Below are positions 10,563 through 24,695 of a stretch of DNA of 64,000 nucleotides, piece after piece; the first letter of the stretch is position 1, and each line of letters begins with the position of its first letter. The DNA lies in the NCBI RefSeq assembly GCF_018139145.2, contig NC_059482.1, positions 7,245,294 to 7,309,293 of the forward strand, given 5' to 3'. The notes under the pieces are model-generated. The model was not told the DNA's origin. It saw nothing but the letters and a program-made list of their open reading frames with translations, and did no database searches. The translations under genes and the position numbers were made by a program. The stretch is from Gymnogyps californianus. Its lineage: Eukaryota; Chordata; Aves; Accipitriformes; Cathartidae.

Positions 10563-13500
10563 TTGCAAGTTCGCTAGTCATGGATTATGTCGTGCTTGGA
10601 AAATTACTGTACGCTTGGTTTCTTTGGCCTTGAAAAGTCTTGGAAAGTCTTTCTTAAGGATTTGATCTCAGTCCAACCAGGTATGAGGTCGGATTATGGC
10701 CGACATCCCAACACCAAAGTTATTTTGGGGAAACTTGTACAAACAAACTGTGTGTTTAGAAAAGGGAAGGGCTAACCTTATGGTATGTGAGGTTTTGTGA
10801 AACTTATTAATGATATTTTGGGTTTTTGCAATCAGTTTAAGCTTTTTCCTGTCATGCTAATTTGCTCTTTTGAAAGGAAATTTTCTGGCTACAAGTGATC
10901 TGCTCTGTCCATTAGAATTAAAGAAGGCTCCAGGTTTATTGCAAAACCAGACTGCCCACCAGTGACCTGCACTGAATGTCACTGAGTGTTGAAAGGAGGG
11001 CATTCATGTCGTCTTTAGATATGTGATGCTGCTATCTCAAATGCATGCCTTACCTTGGCACTGTGGCACTGATAATGGGATTGATGAATAAATAGGCTTC
11101 TCAAGGTAGTATTTTTCAGTTCCAAACCTATCTGTTATTACCTACAGGTCTGGTGCTTTTCAATTCCCATGCTGTAAATACAAGCTTCGAAAAATGAAGA
11201 AGTTGGAGATATAAATAATGTATGTGTACTGAAAAGATGAATCAGGGCAGTATCTTGAGCTTCTGGAATAAGTGCTTTTTGTATCTCTTATTTGGGGTCT
11301 TTGTCACAAAGCATCTCACAGCTGGGTCTTAGCAAGCAGAGAGGAGGGTAAACAATTTGCAAAAGGCAGCAGAAAGACTTGTCTTACATCTACCACATAT
11401 TTAAGGCAAATGTCATTATCTTGTCTATGTAACCAAACTATCTCATCTGTACTCCTTTCATTCTCTTGTAATGGCAGTGAATATAGATTATAGGTTGTAA
11501 AGCTAAGAAAATACTTCTTCTCAAAGTCAGAAGAGATTCAGAATTCAGAAGGGATTCACCAAATCTACATGAAGCAATGTTAGCAAAGCCGTTGCACTCT
11601 TTTTTTTGGTTACCTATCCAATGCCGCTCTGCACTGATAAAGTTGCCTTCTTACTGTGTTCAGATATCAAAGGAATGGCACAGTTGCCAAATCCTTTTTA
11701 CTTCAGGCCTTTAGCTGCAAAAATAAGTAGGTGCTGAGTGTTTTGCTGACTGTCATTGCCTATTTCTTTAGGCAGGAAGGACCCCAAAGAAATAGGTATT
11801 TATGTAGTGATAAATGTTTTGATGGCTATGTGAAATGTGCAAAGAGAGCAAACCATAATCCCCCTCAAAACAGAGACTTTTTACAGATCAGCTGACTCTG
11901 TGTCATCTCTAAAGATAAGGGACTTCAGGAGAAAATTTAAAGCTGTTTCTTTGCAGTCCAGGTGCAAACAGAAGAGTTGAATGGGGTCTTTTAAAATGCG
12001 GACTTGGCAAAGTTTCCATGTTGGGAATTACTGGCAGCAGCTCAGCTTGTTTAGCCCTAGGGATGTGTGTGAGAATGTGTCTCTCTTTCTCTTTTGTAAA
12101 CACGAATTACCTGTTGTACTAATTTTTCTCTTGTAATGTGTACTGCCTTTTTTCCTTCCTGGAAATGGTCTGAAAACATCCTGAGCATTTAGTTTCTCCC
12201 TTTAAATATTTTATTTTTCATCATCACAGTCTCCCTAATATGAGGTTTTCTAGCTTCACACTAACATAATCTTAATAGGTTCTGCTCATCCTTACATGTG
12301 CCAGACAAAACAATTTGGACAAAGCCTTGATTTAGGCACTGTGAAGCTCTCCAGACAGTCTGAATTGCACATTCATAGGTTCATAGCAGGTTACCAACAG
12401 TGCAGCTTTGCATACTGCCAGTAGGGCCGGCCAGAGTGAGGATTATGTTTTGGCTTGTGTAGATGTTTGTAGGATTTTCCTATACCAGATGGAAAATCAG
12501 ACCTTCTCAGGAGTGTGATCATGTCTCCCTTTGGTGGCCGCACTTCACTGAGGACTCAAAGGTTCTGCTCAGGGGCTGAGGCATTCTGCTTTGCCAACCC
12601 AGAAACTCGAGTTCCCACTTCATGTATGGCCATATGACCTTTGAGGTCCCTAACTCCTGCGCCGTGGCCCTTCTGCAGAGGTGCTCTCAGAGACGCTCCC
12701 AGTGCTGCTGCTCCCAGCCAGCCAGTGTGGCTGTCCTCTGACAAGGAGATGCTTTGGTTGGGGGCTGCCAGCCTGGCTCAGGGCAAGAAGCCAAACCACG
12801 GCTCTGCAGTTCAAGGCTGTCACAGGATCTGCAAACAGCTGACCCTGCTTCACTGTGTCTTAGAAGCAGCACTACCCCATGCACAGGCATAATCAGCTCA
12901 TGCACCAGGCCCCAGGGCTGGAAAACACGTGATGTAGTCCAAATAAAACACCGTTCTTTAAAATGTAAAGGAAGTTTTTAGCTGCCTGGTCAGGAAGGAA
13001 AAATAGTACCTAAATGTAAATGCTTGGGAGACGTCTGCTTGTCTCTGCAGGCAAACTCAAGCAGTGGGAAGTGGCCCTGCCTTGCTGGAGGCGGGGGAAG
13101 GGGCAGCTGGGGGCAGAGACAAATAATGTAACAAGCCCTACCACCATACACTGTGCATGTCCCTGCCCCCATGATGGGATGAAAGTGCAAACCACGCATC
13201 ACCTACTGGGAGATGCTCACACAAGGATGCTGAGAGTGGAAAAGAAAAAATAACCTGTATCTGTGCAATTTTCACTAACAGCCCAATAGCTCTATTGAGA
13301 AGTAACGTTTGTTTCTGGGAATGCTGCCCTCTTGTGAAAGGTCAGTGGTATAACATCCCCTCCTGTCTTCAGCTCTCCTGCCCTTAAGGCTGTGTTTTGA
13401 TAACATACAGATCAGTTATATGCTGTTACTGTATTAGATGTCACTTCAAACGCTGTCCCTAAAATTTTCCTGATTACAACACAGAAATCTGTAAGGGCTT

Positions 13501-16500
13501 TTTTGAAGTCTTCATTGCTTTTCCCTGCTAGCTGCTGTCTTTAAGGATTTGAAATCTTAGTACGTCATGGGTGGATACTGTAGCCAGACTAGCATGGCCT
13601 CCAGTGCATACTAGCCAAACATATATTTACCTATCTTTTCCGATATGTTCTGTAGCTTGTTTGCTGGTAGTGCTCAAGCTATCTAGTATAAAGCTAGCTT
13701 GGTAACGTCTATATAAAATGCACTCACTGCACTGTCTACAGTGCAGACAGACCCTGGCTAAGATACTGGCAATATTTAATGAGTAGGATTAGTCCGTTTC
13801 AGAAATTGCAGGACATTCCAACTCCTGCACTACATGTTTGAGAGAACCCTAGAGTTTTTAAATGAAAACTTTATTGGAATCAGCAAGAAGGTGGCTGCAG
13901 TTACACCTGAGAGGGTGGACTCATCTGCATTTCAGGGAGATTTCAGAAGTGAGGATTATGGGTCTGGACATAGCATCCTTCAGAACTGAAGGAATTCTTG
14001 TTGTAACCTTATAACTAGCTAAAAGTGGCTGTTGGTCATGAAAAGGGGGATATAAACCCCCACTTCTCCTCATCTTCTTTTCTTCCTGAAAAATGAGATT
14101 CCTCTGGTAGAGTTGCAGGATGCTGTAAAACATGTATCTCCCTGCACTGCTTGGGCTATGTGTGAACCTCATGTCACACTCCTGGATCACTGTCCTTCTC
14201 CCATGAGTATCCAGCCCAGTGCAGCATCCTCTCCCTGTGCCATGACCCTACAAGCCAGGTGCAGCCAGAGATCCTGAGCTGTGGGTTTATAGTGTGGGAT
14301 TAAGCAGCTGGGGATATGCAAGTGGCAGGGCCACACACCCTAACAAAATATAAAATGTTCTGGGAAGCTCTTTCATGTTGTGACTCCAAGTCTTCTTTAT
14401 TTGTAAGCAAGGCATTTGTAAACAGGATTTGTAAGTAAAGAGGGAAAGAGAGATTTATGTGATCCCCTGTATCCAAGTGCAAAGGCAGCTGATGTTTGCA
14501 TCCATCCAAAGCCTGAAACCTGGCCTGTACTTTAGTCCCAGCACGTGATGCTACATATTGTGCATGTATGTCTGTTGTGTGACCTTAGACATCAGGGAAG
14601 AAGGGAGTTCAAAGACTGCATTCAGGCTGGAAGTTTTTTCAAACTGAAATTTGATTCCTCAGTGGCAACTAGAACAGCAGGAATAAACAAACTATTTATT
14701 CAAATATTTTCAAATAATACTTTCAAATGGAAAATATTCTGGCATTTGCCAAGTAATTTAGACACTGTGTAAACATAAACTTCACAGAACTTTTCATTAT
14801 TCATTCAGTCATGTACATTCTTACTGCAGTTTATCTCATTTCCAGCAGATGTCTTAAGTGCCCTAGGAATGATTAGGAGAGCTCTGATTTTTATATTGCT
14901 TATCCATCAAAGTAAAAGAGAAAAGACCAGGCTCTCCTCTGTCTGCATAATACTCAGGGTAAATCCACTTTGTATGGCCTTACATCAGTGTTACCCAGTA
15001 GAGGATCAGGCTCAGTCTGATTATGCATCTTCTAGATGCTTCATTACTGTAGGAAGAGCAGTTGCAGACACACACCCATCAGGTCAAACACGTTTGTACA
15101 ATTGGGGTTTCAAAAGGAATGGGAGATCGTTTGTCCTGGCTTTGTCAATATTGTTTCCTAAAATAACGCTATGGGCTCCGCCTGGATTAAATCAGCCTCA
15201 TAAAACAAGGTAACATGGTTTCACAAGTTACATGGACATCTGGCTAATTAAATTGCCTGATTAATCTTCTAAAGATCTTTGAATCTCAGGATCATGTGTT
15301 TGATACCACTTCATCGCAGTGGGAGAATGAACAGGTTAGGTTTGCCTGGATTTGACATTCACTGCCCATGTTCATGTTCAGTGCCTCTGCAGCCACAGGA
15401 CAAATCTTTGCAGTTCTCATACCCCTCCCTGCAGGGCCAGGTTCCCCGCTGACATGGAGGCCTGCAGCTAATGTGTACCTGCTAAGTCTTATGCTTTACC
15501 TTGCTCCTTGCCCTGTGCTTTTCCTCTTACAGCACTGGCAGCTGTACACAGCTGCAGTGCAGTGCGGGCAAGCGCAGGTTCAGGTTGCAGCCATGTGCCA
15601 TGGTTCCTCCCCTCTCACATGCACTGGGCAAATAGTGGAGAGAGATGGGGTTTTTTATGGCTGTATCAAGCCCTGGGCTCTCCCTTGCTCAACAGACTTG
15701 CATGTTACTGGAAGGCTCTCAGCCCACAGAAATGGGGAAGTTCCTATGGGTTAAATTCTCACTAAAGGCAACAGAGTTTTGCCTGCAGAAGGCCAACAGC
15801 CTTTGCTCCTTCTCTGATAACTAATGGCAAAACAGTCCAGGACCGTCTCCCCATTCAGAAGAAAAGTGGTGCCAGGTCGCCAAAGCTGGACATGTACAAA
15901 TGAGCCAGTAATATTTGTGCAGCACTAGATCTGAGCTAGTCCAACCTGCTGAGGTGGCAAGACTGCTTCCCGATAGGAGCTGGTAGGTTTGTGCAGTGCC
16001 TTGTGCTGCTACATAGACTTAACAGCTCTGGTCTCCGTTAATTTGAGGAACTTGGCACTGCATACTGCTACTTGATGTAGCTCCCCAGGTTGCAAGCAAT
16101 GAATGGTCTCTATCAAGGCAGTCCCTTTACAAGGGATCAAATGTGACCAGGAAACAAAACAGCTGTTCTAAAGAAAGGCTAGCAAATTCATCTCTCAATG
16201 TAGGACCTGTAAGACAAGTGCTTGCTTTGCATATCCAAGCTTCTTAAACAACGTGGCACTCGATGCAGGAGCTTGGCCGGCCTTTGCATGCTGCCTCTGG
16301 TAGAGTGGAGGGCCGTGAGTCCCCTGGTGCGTCAGAAGCAGCACAGCTGCAAATGCAGAGGAGCAGCTGTATTCTCTGTGCAAGGATTTTCCATTTTGTA
16401 CTTCATTTACTTGCTCCAGCGGCTCCATAAAACCAGTATAAACCAATACTGCATCCTCAAGAAAGATAATTGGGTTTGGCAATGTATATAGTGTATTTTA

Positions 16501-16649
16501 ATATGGAGAACAGAGTAAAGATTAAAAAGATTCCTGTGGGGTTTTTCCCCACCAAATAAGTTACAACATGGAAATAAATATTACTCCCTGAATTTTTAAT
16601 ACTGCAGCTATGATTAGGTTCATTTAGAGGACCAATCAGCTTGATGCTG

Positions 16650-16682
16650 TCCCTATCAAAGCCAGTGGTAAAACTCCTGTGA
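16650..16682. repeat. Possible ancient amniote interspersed repeat fragment
   Basis: CCCTATCAAAGCCAGTGGTA followed by AAACTCCTGTGAGA matches the layout of the same old repeat block ('CCATTGAAGTCAATGGTA' then 'AAACTCCCATTGA'). Short and diverged, so low confidence. Confidence 0.35.
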
Positions 16683-17866
16683 GATTCCAGTTTGAGTTTA
16701 CCATCTTAATGGGAATAAGGAAGGAAGCTTGCAACAATTATCCTTTTATTATCCTGTTTTGCTTGATGATTAGCAAACAGAACACTGTGTAATAACTTCA
16801 TACATTGCTGACATGTTGAACAAAATGCAGATCAAAAATCTCATATGAATCATATTATGTATGCTTTATTAAATTAACCTACAAGGCCAGGGAATGTGCT
16901 CCAAGAAGACAATACAGAAATAAGACTAACATTTAATATGTGAACTGTGAGAATTGGTTAGAGCAAGTGTCACACAGCACAGCCAATGGCATCTAATACG
17001 TTTAGGTGAGTGGTTTTAGATTGATCATTCAAGTGAGACCTTAAAGACAATTCCTTCTGCAAATCTCCTGTTGCATGCCTGTGCTGAGACTGAGTACTGC
17101 CTCTCTCTAGTGACACACTGCATAAACACACCACTGATGTATGGGTCCAACATCACTTGGTAATCAGACTTTATTATGGCACTCATTTTTACAGCCCCGT
17201 ATGGAACACCATTTCCCATCTGATCCCCAGATGGAGCAATCCCAGTTCCACCCGTGAGGTGAGGATGAGCCAGAACAGCTGGATCTGCAGTCTCATCTGA
17301 ATCCAGGCACTGCTTGTTGGAAAAGGCTGGGTTCAGGGATCCGGGTTGCTCCTTTCCCCGTGATGCCCTACCAGAGGCAATTACTCAGATATGCGTGGAG
17401 AGGATGATCAAGAAAATAGTAGAAAATGCTTATAATGGCCACATTCAGTGTTGGTTCAGGCTCTGAGCCATCCTATTTGATCAGAAAGCAAGGAAAATTT
17501 AGACTATTGTCTCTCAACTGCATATATTTCTATGGGGCTTTGCTGACAGGGTCTCAGCTGAGGGCATTCAGCATAAGGTTCTGTGTACCTTCTTTGCTTT
17601 GGAGCAGGTATGAGTTTAGACACAGCTTTCAGCCATGGAGGCAAAACTTCCAGCTCAGCCGCAAAGTTCAGTCAGGATTCCTTCAGTAAGTGGAGTATTA
17701 AATGCCAGAGAACCATAAGTCCTTAAACCAAATGGCAGTATTATGGCATTGGACAAGTCACTTAATTTCATTTTTCCTGTCTGCAATAGAAATAGTCCAG
17801 GAACTCAAAGAGATGCTATTATACGACCAATGAGATACTTGGTGAGTCATAGGAGACTTGGTTCGA

Positions 17867-17885
17867 TTTTTTTTTTTTTTTTTTT
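17867..17885. repeat. T19 homopolymer
   Basis: Nineteen consecutive T followed by AACAG. No retroelement body is recognisable next to it. Confidence 0.95.
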
Positions 17886-20800
17886 AACAGTGGGAAAATA
17901 TTCCTAATATAAAATGCAAACACTAGAAGGAAAAAACAGCAGCAGAGAAACAGAACAATAATCTGCCAAAGCAAACTGACTTAGAAAAGAAAAACACTTC
18001 ACTTGTCATCATCTCTCTTCTGTGTTAGCAACAAAAGAAATGTTTTTTCCTGGAAGCCTCTGGAAAACATCACTGATCTGACACATCCTCCAGGCTGCAT
18101 GATGCCTGTATCACCAGAAGACACCCCCAGTCACCATTCAGCTAACTTCACCCACCAGCCTTTACAAATATTGTTTGGTTATTAGCTTATCACTTGGCCA
18201 GCCATTTCAGGGAAAGTACAGAAATCCTTATCATAAATAATGCATCTAGCATATCTGCTGTCTCACTGTTCTTCTAGGGCAGTTAAGATGCTGCATCATT
18301 TACTGCTCCACTATAGAGTGAAACACATCTCTCCATATGGGAAATGTATTTACAAAGATTACCCAGCAGAAGAGCACAAAATGATTTGTACTGCAACCTG
18401 CAGCTTATCAGGAAAATGATGTTTGGCAGGGACACAGCTGATGTCTGGCAGAACGTAGCACGTTTCCAGTTCTGGTGGTTGCAGAGGCAGGGCTGCAGGT
18501 AGCAGGAGGCCGATTGATGGCAGACAGGCCTTTGACCTGGGACTGGCAGAGAGCCCCTGAGCCTGGTGGGCACAGCAGCTTGCAGCAGCTGTGGGCATGG
18601 GTGGTGCAAGTACTTCACAGCTGTAGCTCTAAGAGCAAACCTGCCCCCAGAGAAGTGCTCACCTCCTATTCCCCAACCCCTCAGCCCTCACAGTAGAACA
18701 GTTTTTCCTGCACTATTTTTCCCAGTTCTTTTGGGCTAATTGTAGCACCTCAGCATGGTCACTGAGCCAGAAAAAAAAAAAAAAGCTGTTCCAGACAGAT
18801 CAAAGCCCTCCTAATCTCAGAAGGAAAACAAGCAGGCCCCCACCCCTGCAGCCCTCCCTCAGTCACAGACCCCATCCATGCAAAATAAAAGCCTCTTCCC
18901 CTTTTTATAGCTGGCAGCTGCTGTTCCTAAACTAACAAGTGGCAGTGGCATCTCTTGGCCCACCCATTTAATCCCTGGCTGCCCAGTTTGTAACTCTGTC
19001 TAGTGGTGTCTGTACCAAGCATTAAACATCATGAGGGTTCAGAAGCTGCAAGATTAAAGAGTCTTCCTTTGTCTTTTTCGATTATGTTTTAGTTCAGTCA
19101 GTTTTAAAGCTTTTACTAACAACTGTGAAGACTGTTCCTTTCTAAATGAAAGCTGATCTTATATGATGGCAGGTGTTTGAGTTTTTAAGAGACAGGCCAA
19201 TCACTGTGAAGGCTGTCAGCGCTTCTTCCTGGCCTTTTTTTCTCGTCTTGCCCAAAATGCCTGCAGAAGAGAAGAAAGGTTCCCATATGTGAAGGGTTAA
19301 TCTACCTGTGTTAAGTCCACTAGGAGTTTGTCTGTCACTCTCTGTGGGGGATGAAAATGGACATGACCCAGTATTCTTCAGGAGGTAAAAAATTAATTTT
19401 CCTGAAGTGCTACCAGAGAACAACAATGATTATTGAGTATTGCAGGGACTCTAGAAACCCTGCAGAGGAAGGCTGGGACCCCCATGTCAAACCTGGTGAG
19501 AGGTGGGGGGCTGTTAAAGTAGCTCCAAGGAGGATACTGACTTCAGCAACAGCAGTGTCAGGCACCCCTTTATACAGTAAAAAGCAGCATCTTTGAACCT
19601 TCCCTTTTTCGGCTTTGCGCAGGCCTGGCTGGCTGGGGTAGGAAGCAATGGTGCAGCTGCCCACTTTACCTCCCAGGTCTGTGTTGATGGGCTGTGCTGC
19701 AGCCTGATAAACATGCATGGCTTCATACAGAGAGACAGGAGCTAAACTGAACTCTGAGTACTGAACACGTTCCCTGAAGTGAGTCAGGTTTCCAGCAATG
19801 TGGTAAAAAACAGAGCAAGACCAGAAAGCCTTAGAGGCTGCCACAGAGCAGTGCAACAGTCTGGGCAGTGAGTAAACCCCTCACCCGTAACAAACCTCCC
19901 CACAGCCTCCCTTTCAAGCATACAAATAAATCAACAGATAACATGCTGCAAATTCTACTCACTTGTTACTCTTGGGCAGAGACATACGTGATTCATTTCT
20001 TTTCATATCTTCATCCTTTAACTCTTCATCATCTGCACTGTTCTCACAACACCTTCCAGTTTCTGCACAGCATACTGGTGCTGAGGTGCCCAACACAGCA
20101 TTGTTACAAATAGCAAAGATCAAGGCAATGTTCAGAAAACCACGCCATTTGCTGCAGAGGTAGTTGACAGAGATAGGCCAGGTAAACATGAAAGGAATGG
20201 CTAAGTTAGGATCAACTGAGCACAATCAATCAGCACGACAGCTCAGACTGAGGAGATAAAGCTGCGTTTGCATTTATACGCTAACCTGTTTTCTCAAAGG
20301 AGAGCATTAGGATGTTTGCCTAGATGTTACAAATTACTTGGAAAAAAGGTGCCTTGATGCAGATAGCAATTATACTGTGTTGATTGCTTTGGCTCTTTCT
20401 GCAGTGAAACAAAACACTAACTCGCATCAAGGGACTTAGGCGCTGCCAGGGGGAAGAAACTCCTGCACGGTTCTCTAGGAGCTGCAGGTTTTAAGTGTGT
20501 TGTGTGCTGGCAATCACGGCCATACCAGAAGAATCTTTTCTGACAAAAAACCACCAGGATTAATCACTAAGCTCACAGAAAATGAGAGAGGAAGCACAAA
20601 ATGGAGGATGAGGTGAGATCCAGGGATACTCTGTATCCTAGGATGATTTTTGCATTTTATCTGGCGATGTAGCACACAAAGGCAGCCTGCTGCATCCCTG
20701 CTTGCCTGCTAGCAGCCTCTGTGTGTTAGATAGATTGTATGACAGTCGAGTATAGATGGCCCAGTGGAAAAGCTGGTAAAAGGCAGAGCTTTATTAGTAA

Positions 20801-21739
20801 TCACAGAGAGTTTGCAAAAGGCTATGGCTGTTTGCTTTCAGCCTTATCCTGACCCTGTGATTAGGGATGCACTGATCATTATTTGCTTATTAAGACTTGA
20901 AAACAGAGGGCAGAAATTTACTCTGCTCCTCTTCACAATCAGCAAGTGTTCATACAAGCTTTTAGATTGTAGAGCAGATGCAGTACCTACTGAAGTGAGA
21001 TTTTCCAGGGACGTTACAGGCTTTAGAACATGTCCTGCATGACTGGAATGAACCAAGGCTAACACTTCCTCTTTGTTTAGATGTTAAACTGAAGTTTCAT
21101 TGAACCATTTCTTCCTTCCATGCAGGGAGACCTTTAAAGCCATGTACTCAACTACAGGCTTGAGATGACTTGAATCAGTTCTTTGAAAGAAAGGGTGTAA
21201 GCCTCCTTGCAGCCCTGAGTTAAGATTAAGACCCAGGGAGAGTGAGATTTTAGATTCAATCATGTCCTCCTGCTTTCTGTTAGCTAATTTGGTGGTGGCT
21301 GTTTTGGATCCTATTTTAAGATTATTCCCTTATATTCATTTCTGAAAGGAACTGTCTCTCTGAGGAGAACTTGTGTGTCAATCCATCTCCCAATGCAATT
21401 GGAGTGCTAAAATTCTGGAAACTAGTTTCTATCTGTATCAAAATACACTTCCCTGAACACTTCATGAATGGTGCTTATATAATGTTTTGAATTTCTTATA
21501 AAATGTTGAATGTTACAGTCTATCTAAATCGTTAATGTTCTATAAAGTAGCACACTCAGCCATTTTAATAACCTCAATGTACTCTGTAATAAAAAAAAAA
21601 TTCTTTGTATATCCCTCAGTGACCAAAATGGAAAATAAGACCTCAAATTTTCCTCTTAACCAATTCCAGGTCAGTTCCCTACTGTGACCATAATATTAGA
21701 ATAAAACATGTGAGCCAAAGATAATGCTATGCTCAATAT

Positions 21740-24695
21740 TTTATTTATATTTTTATGTAAACATAATTTGCTTTGTAGGCACAATATAACAAAAGCTCTA
21801 AAGCAACAAATACAATTAAACAGTGTTTCAGTTCACTTCAATCAGGCTTAAGTTAAAGAGAAGCTTTCACAGTTCCTTTAAGGCAAATTGAGAAATAATT
21901 TGTTTCACTTGAAGAAACTATCCAATTGTCTTAGAGTTGTTTAAACAACACTGTCAGTAGTAAGCACAAACCTTCATTTCTACTACAATGAGACTTGGTC
22001 AGTAGCAAGTCTCAGCATTGTCATTTTGTATAGCATGCCCTCTACCACTTCAGACGCGATACTACTGCTTGTGGTATTCTAAAAGGTACTTAGGGCTTGT
22101 GGGCCAAATTCTGCCAGCACAAATCCTGCTTCCAGAACCTGAAAAATTTCCAGTCATTTCAGTAGTAACCTTCATATATGCCATATTAACACCAGTAAAA
22201 CACAGAGTAGAGTTTAGCTTGCTGATGGTAACACTCATCTGTGTTGCACTTAGGTAGATCCAGAAGTATTCCTTTGTACTCACTGCAATTACCTGATATT
22301 CTGCTGATCAGAAAATGGCCCTAAAATTGGTATGAATTAGCATGAAGAGCATTTTTGCCTTGCTAACAAAACCAGAAAGAACTAGCCAAAATTATTTCAT
22401 TTGATTGTTGTCCCTATGGTGTCTGTGGCCCTGACCAAGATCACCCATCTGTATTTGTCTTGAAGGGTAACTTAACTGTAGAGCCAACCATACTGTAGTT
22501 TATAACAGAAGAACGGATTTGCTATTCTGCTTGCCCTACTAATTTAAGGCCTTGAGAATGCCACTTTACTGCCAGCTCGAAGGTGACCAGCAATATTGCT
22601 CACTTTGGCGTCAAATCAAAATTCCTAGTTATGTTAAGGTTTGTTGCAGGACAACATCGTTACACTAACTGCAAAACAAAATTGGGCATGTTTCCTACCG
22701 TTGTCAGCTTATGAGTCATGAAAACTTAATGGCCTTTCTTAAAATCCCAATTGGCAAGCCCAATACGTGGAAAAACTCTCACTGAATATATATCTTTTCT
22801 GTGGATAAAGTCCCTGTTTGGGCCTGATACAGCACTGGAAGTGTAGGCAAGTCCAGCCTGAAAAGAAAATCAACTATACTGAAGTTCTGCATCAACGTCT
22901 AGAGAAAACTGAAGTTCTGGTTCGATTAATATTTCAAAAGCTTTTTTGGCATTTTTCTCCACAGTTATTTCTTCTCATTATTTTTGAATTTGTTTAACCC
23001 AAGGGAAACTCCTTCAGAATGAACATTCTGCACAATTATCTGGTATTAGAACAGCAACTTCATGAGTACGGTATAAAGAGATGGACATTAATACTCAGGC
23101 AGCAAGATGAAACAAACAGAAAAAACAAGAGAGAATCGTCTAAAACCACACATAAAAGTCATCCAGACCCACAAGTCCGTTCACATTGAGAAAAGCCTGA
23201 GAAGCCCTCCCTCTCCACTTTTCTATATTAGTTTTTTAACTTCTATCACTACAGGATACTTGTAGATTTAGGTGAACAACTAGCCATGCCTGGGGAAATA
23301 CTTTCTTTTGAAAAAAAATATATTCATTCAAAGATATATGGCATTATACAAGGTCTCTGTCATTCCTTTAGCATTTCTACTGTAGGTGATTGCAGTTATT
23401 TTAAAATAATTGTTTTAACAAGACAATTGAGGACCTGAGTAGCTGCTGCTTGGATAGGTGAAAGACATGGAAAAAATACTTACTTTTGTCATGTTTAGAT
23501 ATAGTTTCCACTAGTGGGAGGTAGATAAGACTAGCTGGTCTTTGAATACTTGATCCTGCAAATAATTACAAACATAACTGTACATATGGAGCAGAGCTTT
23601 TGATAGAACTACTCACCTAGATAAAGTTATCCCTGTGCATAATTTCTGATGGGATTAAGGCCTAAAACTCATTTTTAACAGGGTTAACTTCCGTAGGAGT
23701 TCAGCTCCAGCTTGATAGTTGATCAACACATTGGCGATTTCAGAGCAGTAAACTCCATCAACAAATTTCTTTCCACATAATGATGAGTGATCCTTACCAA
23801 TACGATTTAAAAATGAAATTTAAAATTGGTTTGGAATTTGGACACAGATGAGTCAATGTGTCCTTAGCAGAAGATATTGATCTGTCAATAACAATGCTAA
23901 TCGCTACAGGCAATTAAAAGTTCTGGGTCTAAAAAGAGCGGCTCACTGACCTTTTTCTTTGCCTGTAACGTACGGGGTGATAGCTCAGATCAACAGGAAA
24001 GCATGATAGTTGGCACTCTGAATGAAGTGTTTAATTACTGGTGCTGATGACTAACGTGATTATACAATACAAATCAAACTCTCTCAATTAATGATTTCTT
24101 GCACAATTTCAGATTCCACAATTCTAAATGAGGTATTTTTGAAAATGAAGATAGGATTGCTTATAAAATGATAAAGTATGACTGAGGAAAATGAAAACTC
24201 ATCTTTTTTGCAACTTTTATCTGTGGTTCATAAAAGGAAAACTATTTTAACACTGAAAATACACAAACTTAAAATCCTTCCTCCAGTTACTAGAATTTTC
24301 CAGACAGCAAGTGGGGAATTTTTTTTGTTACTGTTTCCAACTTGCAAAAAAAGCCCAACCCCCCCAAGTAACTTTATGCAAAATGTTGGAATTTGCATGA
24401 GAAAGATGCCCATCTAAAATTACACAGTAGGTTAATAAGGCTTTTAAACCAGAACAGAAAAATCCATGGGACTCCTACAGGGAAATTGGGTATTACACAG
24501 GAATGTCATAATACTGCACTGGATGAGAATGGCACTTGAGTTCAAAACAACAATGATCAACAGCTCATAGCTCAGCTGACTGCAGACAAATACAACACAC
24601 ACTGTACTACAGCATTTGTTCACTGATGCACAGAATAGATTTCCCAGTCTTGTTCCCTTCTAGTTCATCAATCTTTCTGCTTCCCCCACTGGCTG
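21740..24695 (-). other. VAT1L: Probable VAT1L 3'UTR
   Basis: Sequence following the VAT1L stop codon. The only canonical minus-strand AATAAA in this stretch downstream of the stop is at 21745-21740, about 2.95 kb away; a variant ATTAAA lies nearer at 24035-24030 and would give a 3'UTR of about 660 bases. Both ends may be used. A long 3'UTR would fit a brain-expressed gene, but nothing in the sequence proves transcription through the full stretch. A segment at about 22100-22220 resembles an old amniote interspersed repeat, which may argue for the shorter form or merely reflect an exonised repeat. Confidence 0.4.
22100..22220. repeat. Possible ancient repeat within VAT1L 3'UTR region
   Basis: It starts GGGCCAAATTCTGCC and ends with ACACCAGTAAAACACAGAGT and AGAGTTTAGC. 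The ends are roughly complementary, as in the known sauropsid old-repeat layout that starts with 'GGCCAAATTCTGC' and ends with 'GCAGAATTTGGCC'. Identification is tentative. Confidence 0.4.

Larger units (their letters stand above)
6680..21739. other. Intergenic region between VAT1L and CLEC3A
   Basis: About 15 kb upstream of CLEC3A and downstream of the likely VAT1L poly(A) site. Open frames here (longest 148 codons, 19410-19856 minus) have no recognisable domain and no convincing splice context, so I call no gene. Base composition is uneven, with locally GC-richer stretches near 12540-13200, 15400-15750 and 18450-18700. The region contains a 28-bp near-palindrome (10535), a 20-bp hairpin (13727), a T19 tract (17867) and short segments resembling old amniote repeats near 14955-15025 and 16650-16682. 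CLEC3A control elements would be expected here, but none can be pinned down by eye. Confidence 0.6.

Noticed and set aside
12540..13200. GC-richer patch with many overlapping short frames, considered as a CpG island or exon cluster
   Set aside because: CpG dinucleotides remain few and no frame shows a recognisable protein; compositional fluctuation is sufficient.
14869..15213. 114-codon plus-strand frame
   Set aside because: Part of it overlaps a probable old interspersed repeat (TTACATCAGTGTTACCCAGT region); no domain.
19410..19856. 148-codon minus-strand open frame
   Set aside because: No recognisable domain, intergenic, a competing 70-codon frame on the same strand, and no splice context. 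GC-richer local composition explains the length.
19959..20225. 88-codon minus-strand frame with a hydrophobic start and an acidic/basic end
   Set aside because: It looks protein-like, but an overlapping plus-strand frame of similar length exists and no splice partner or homologue is recognised.
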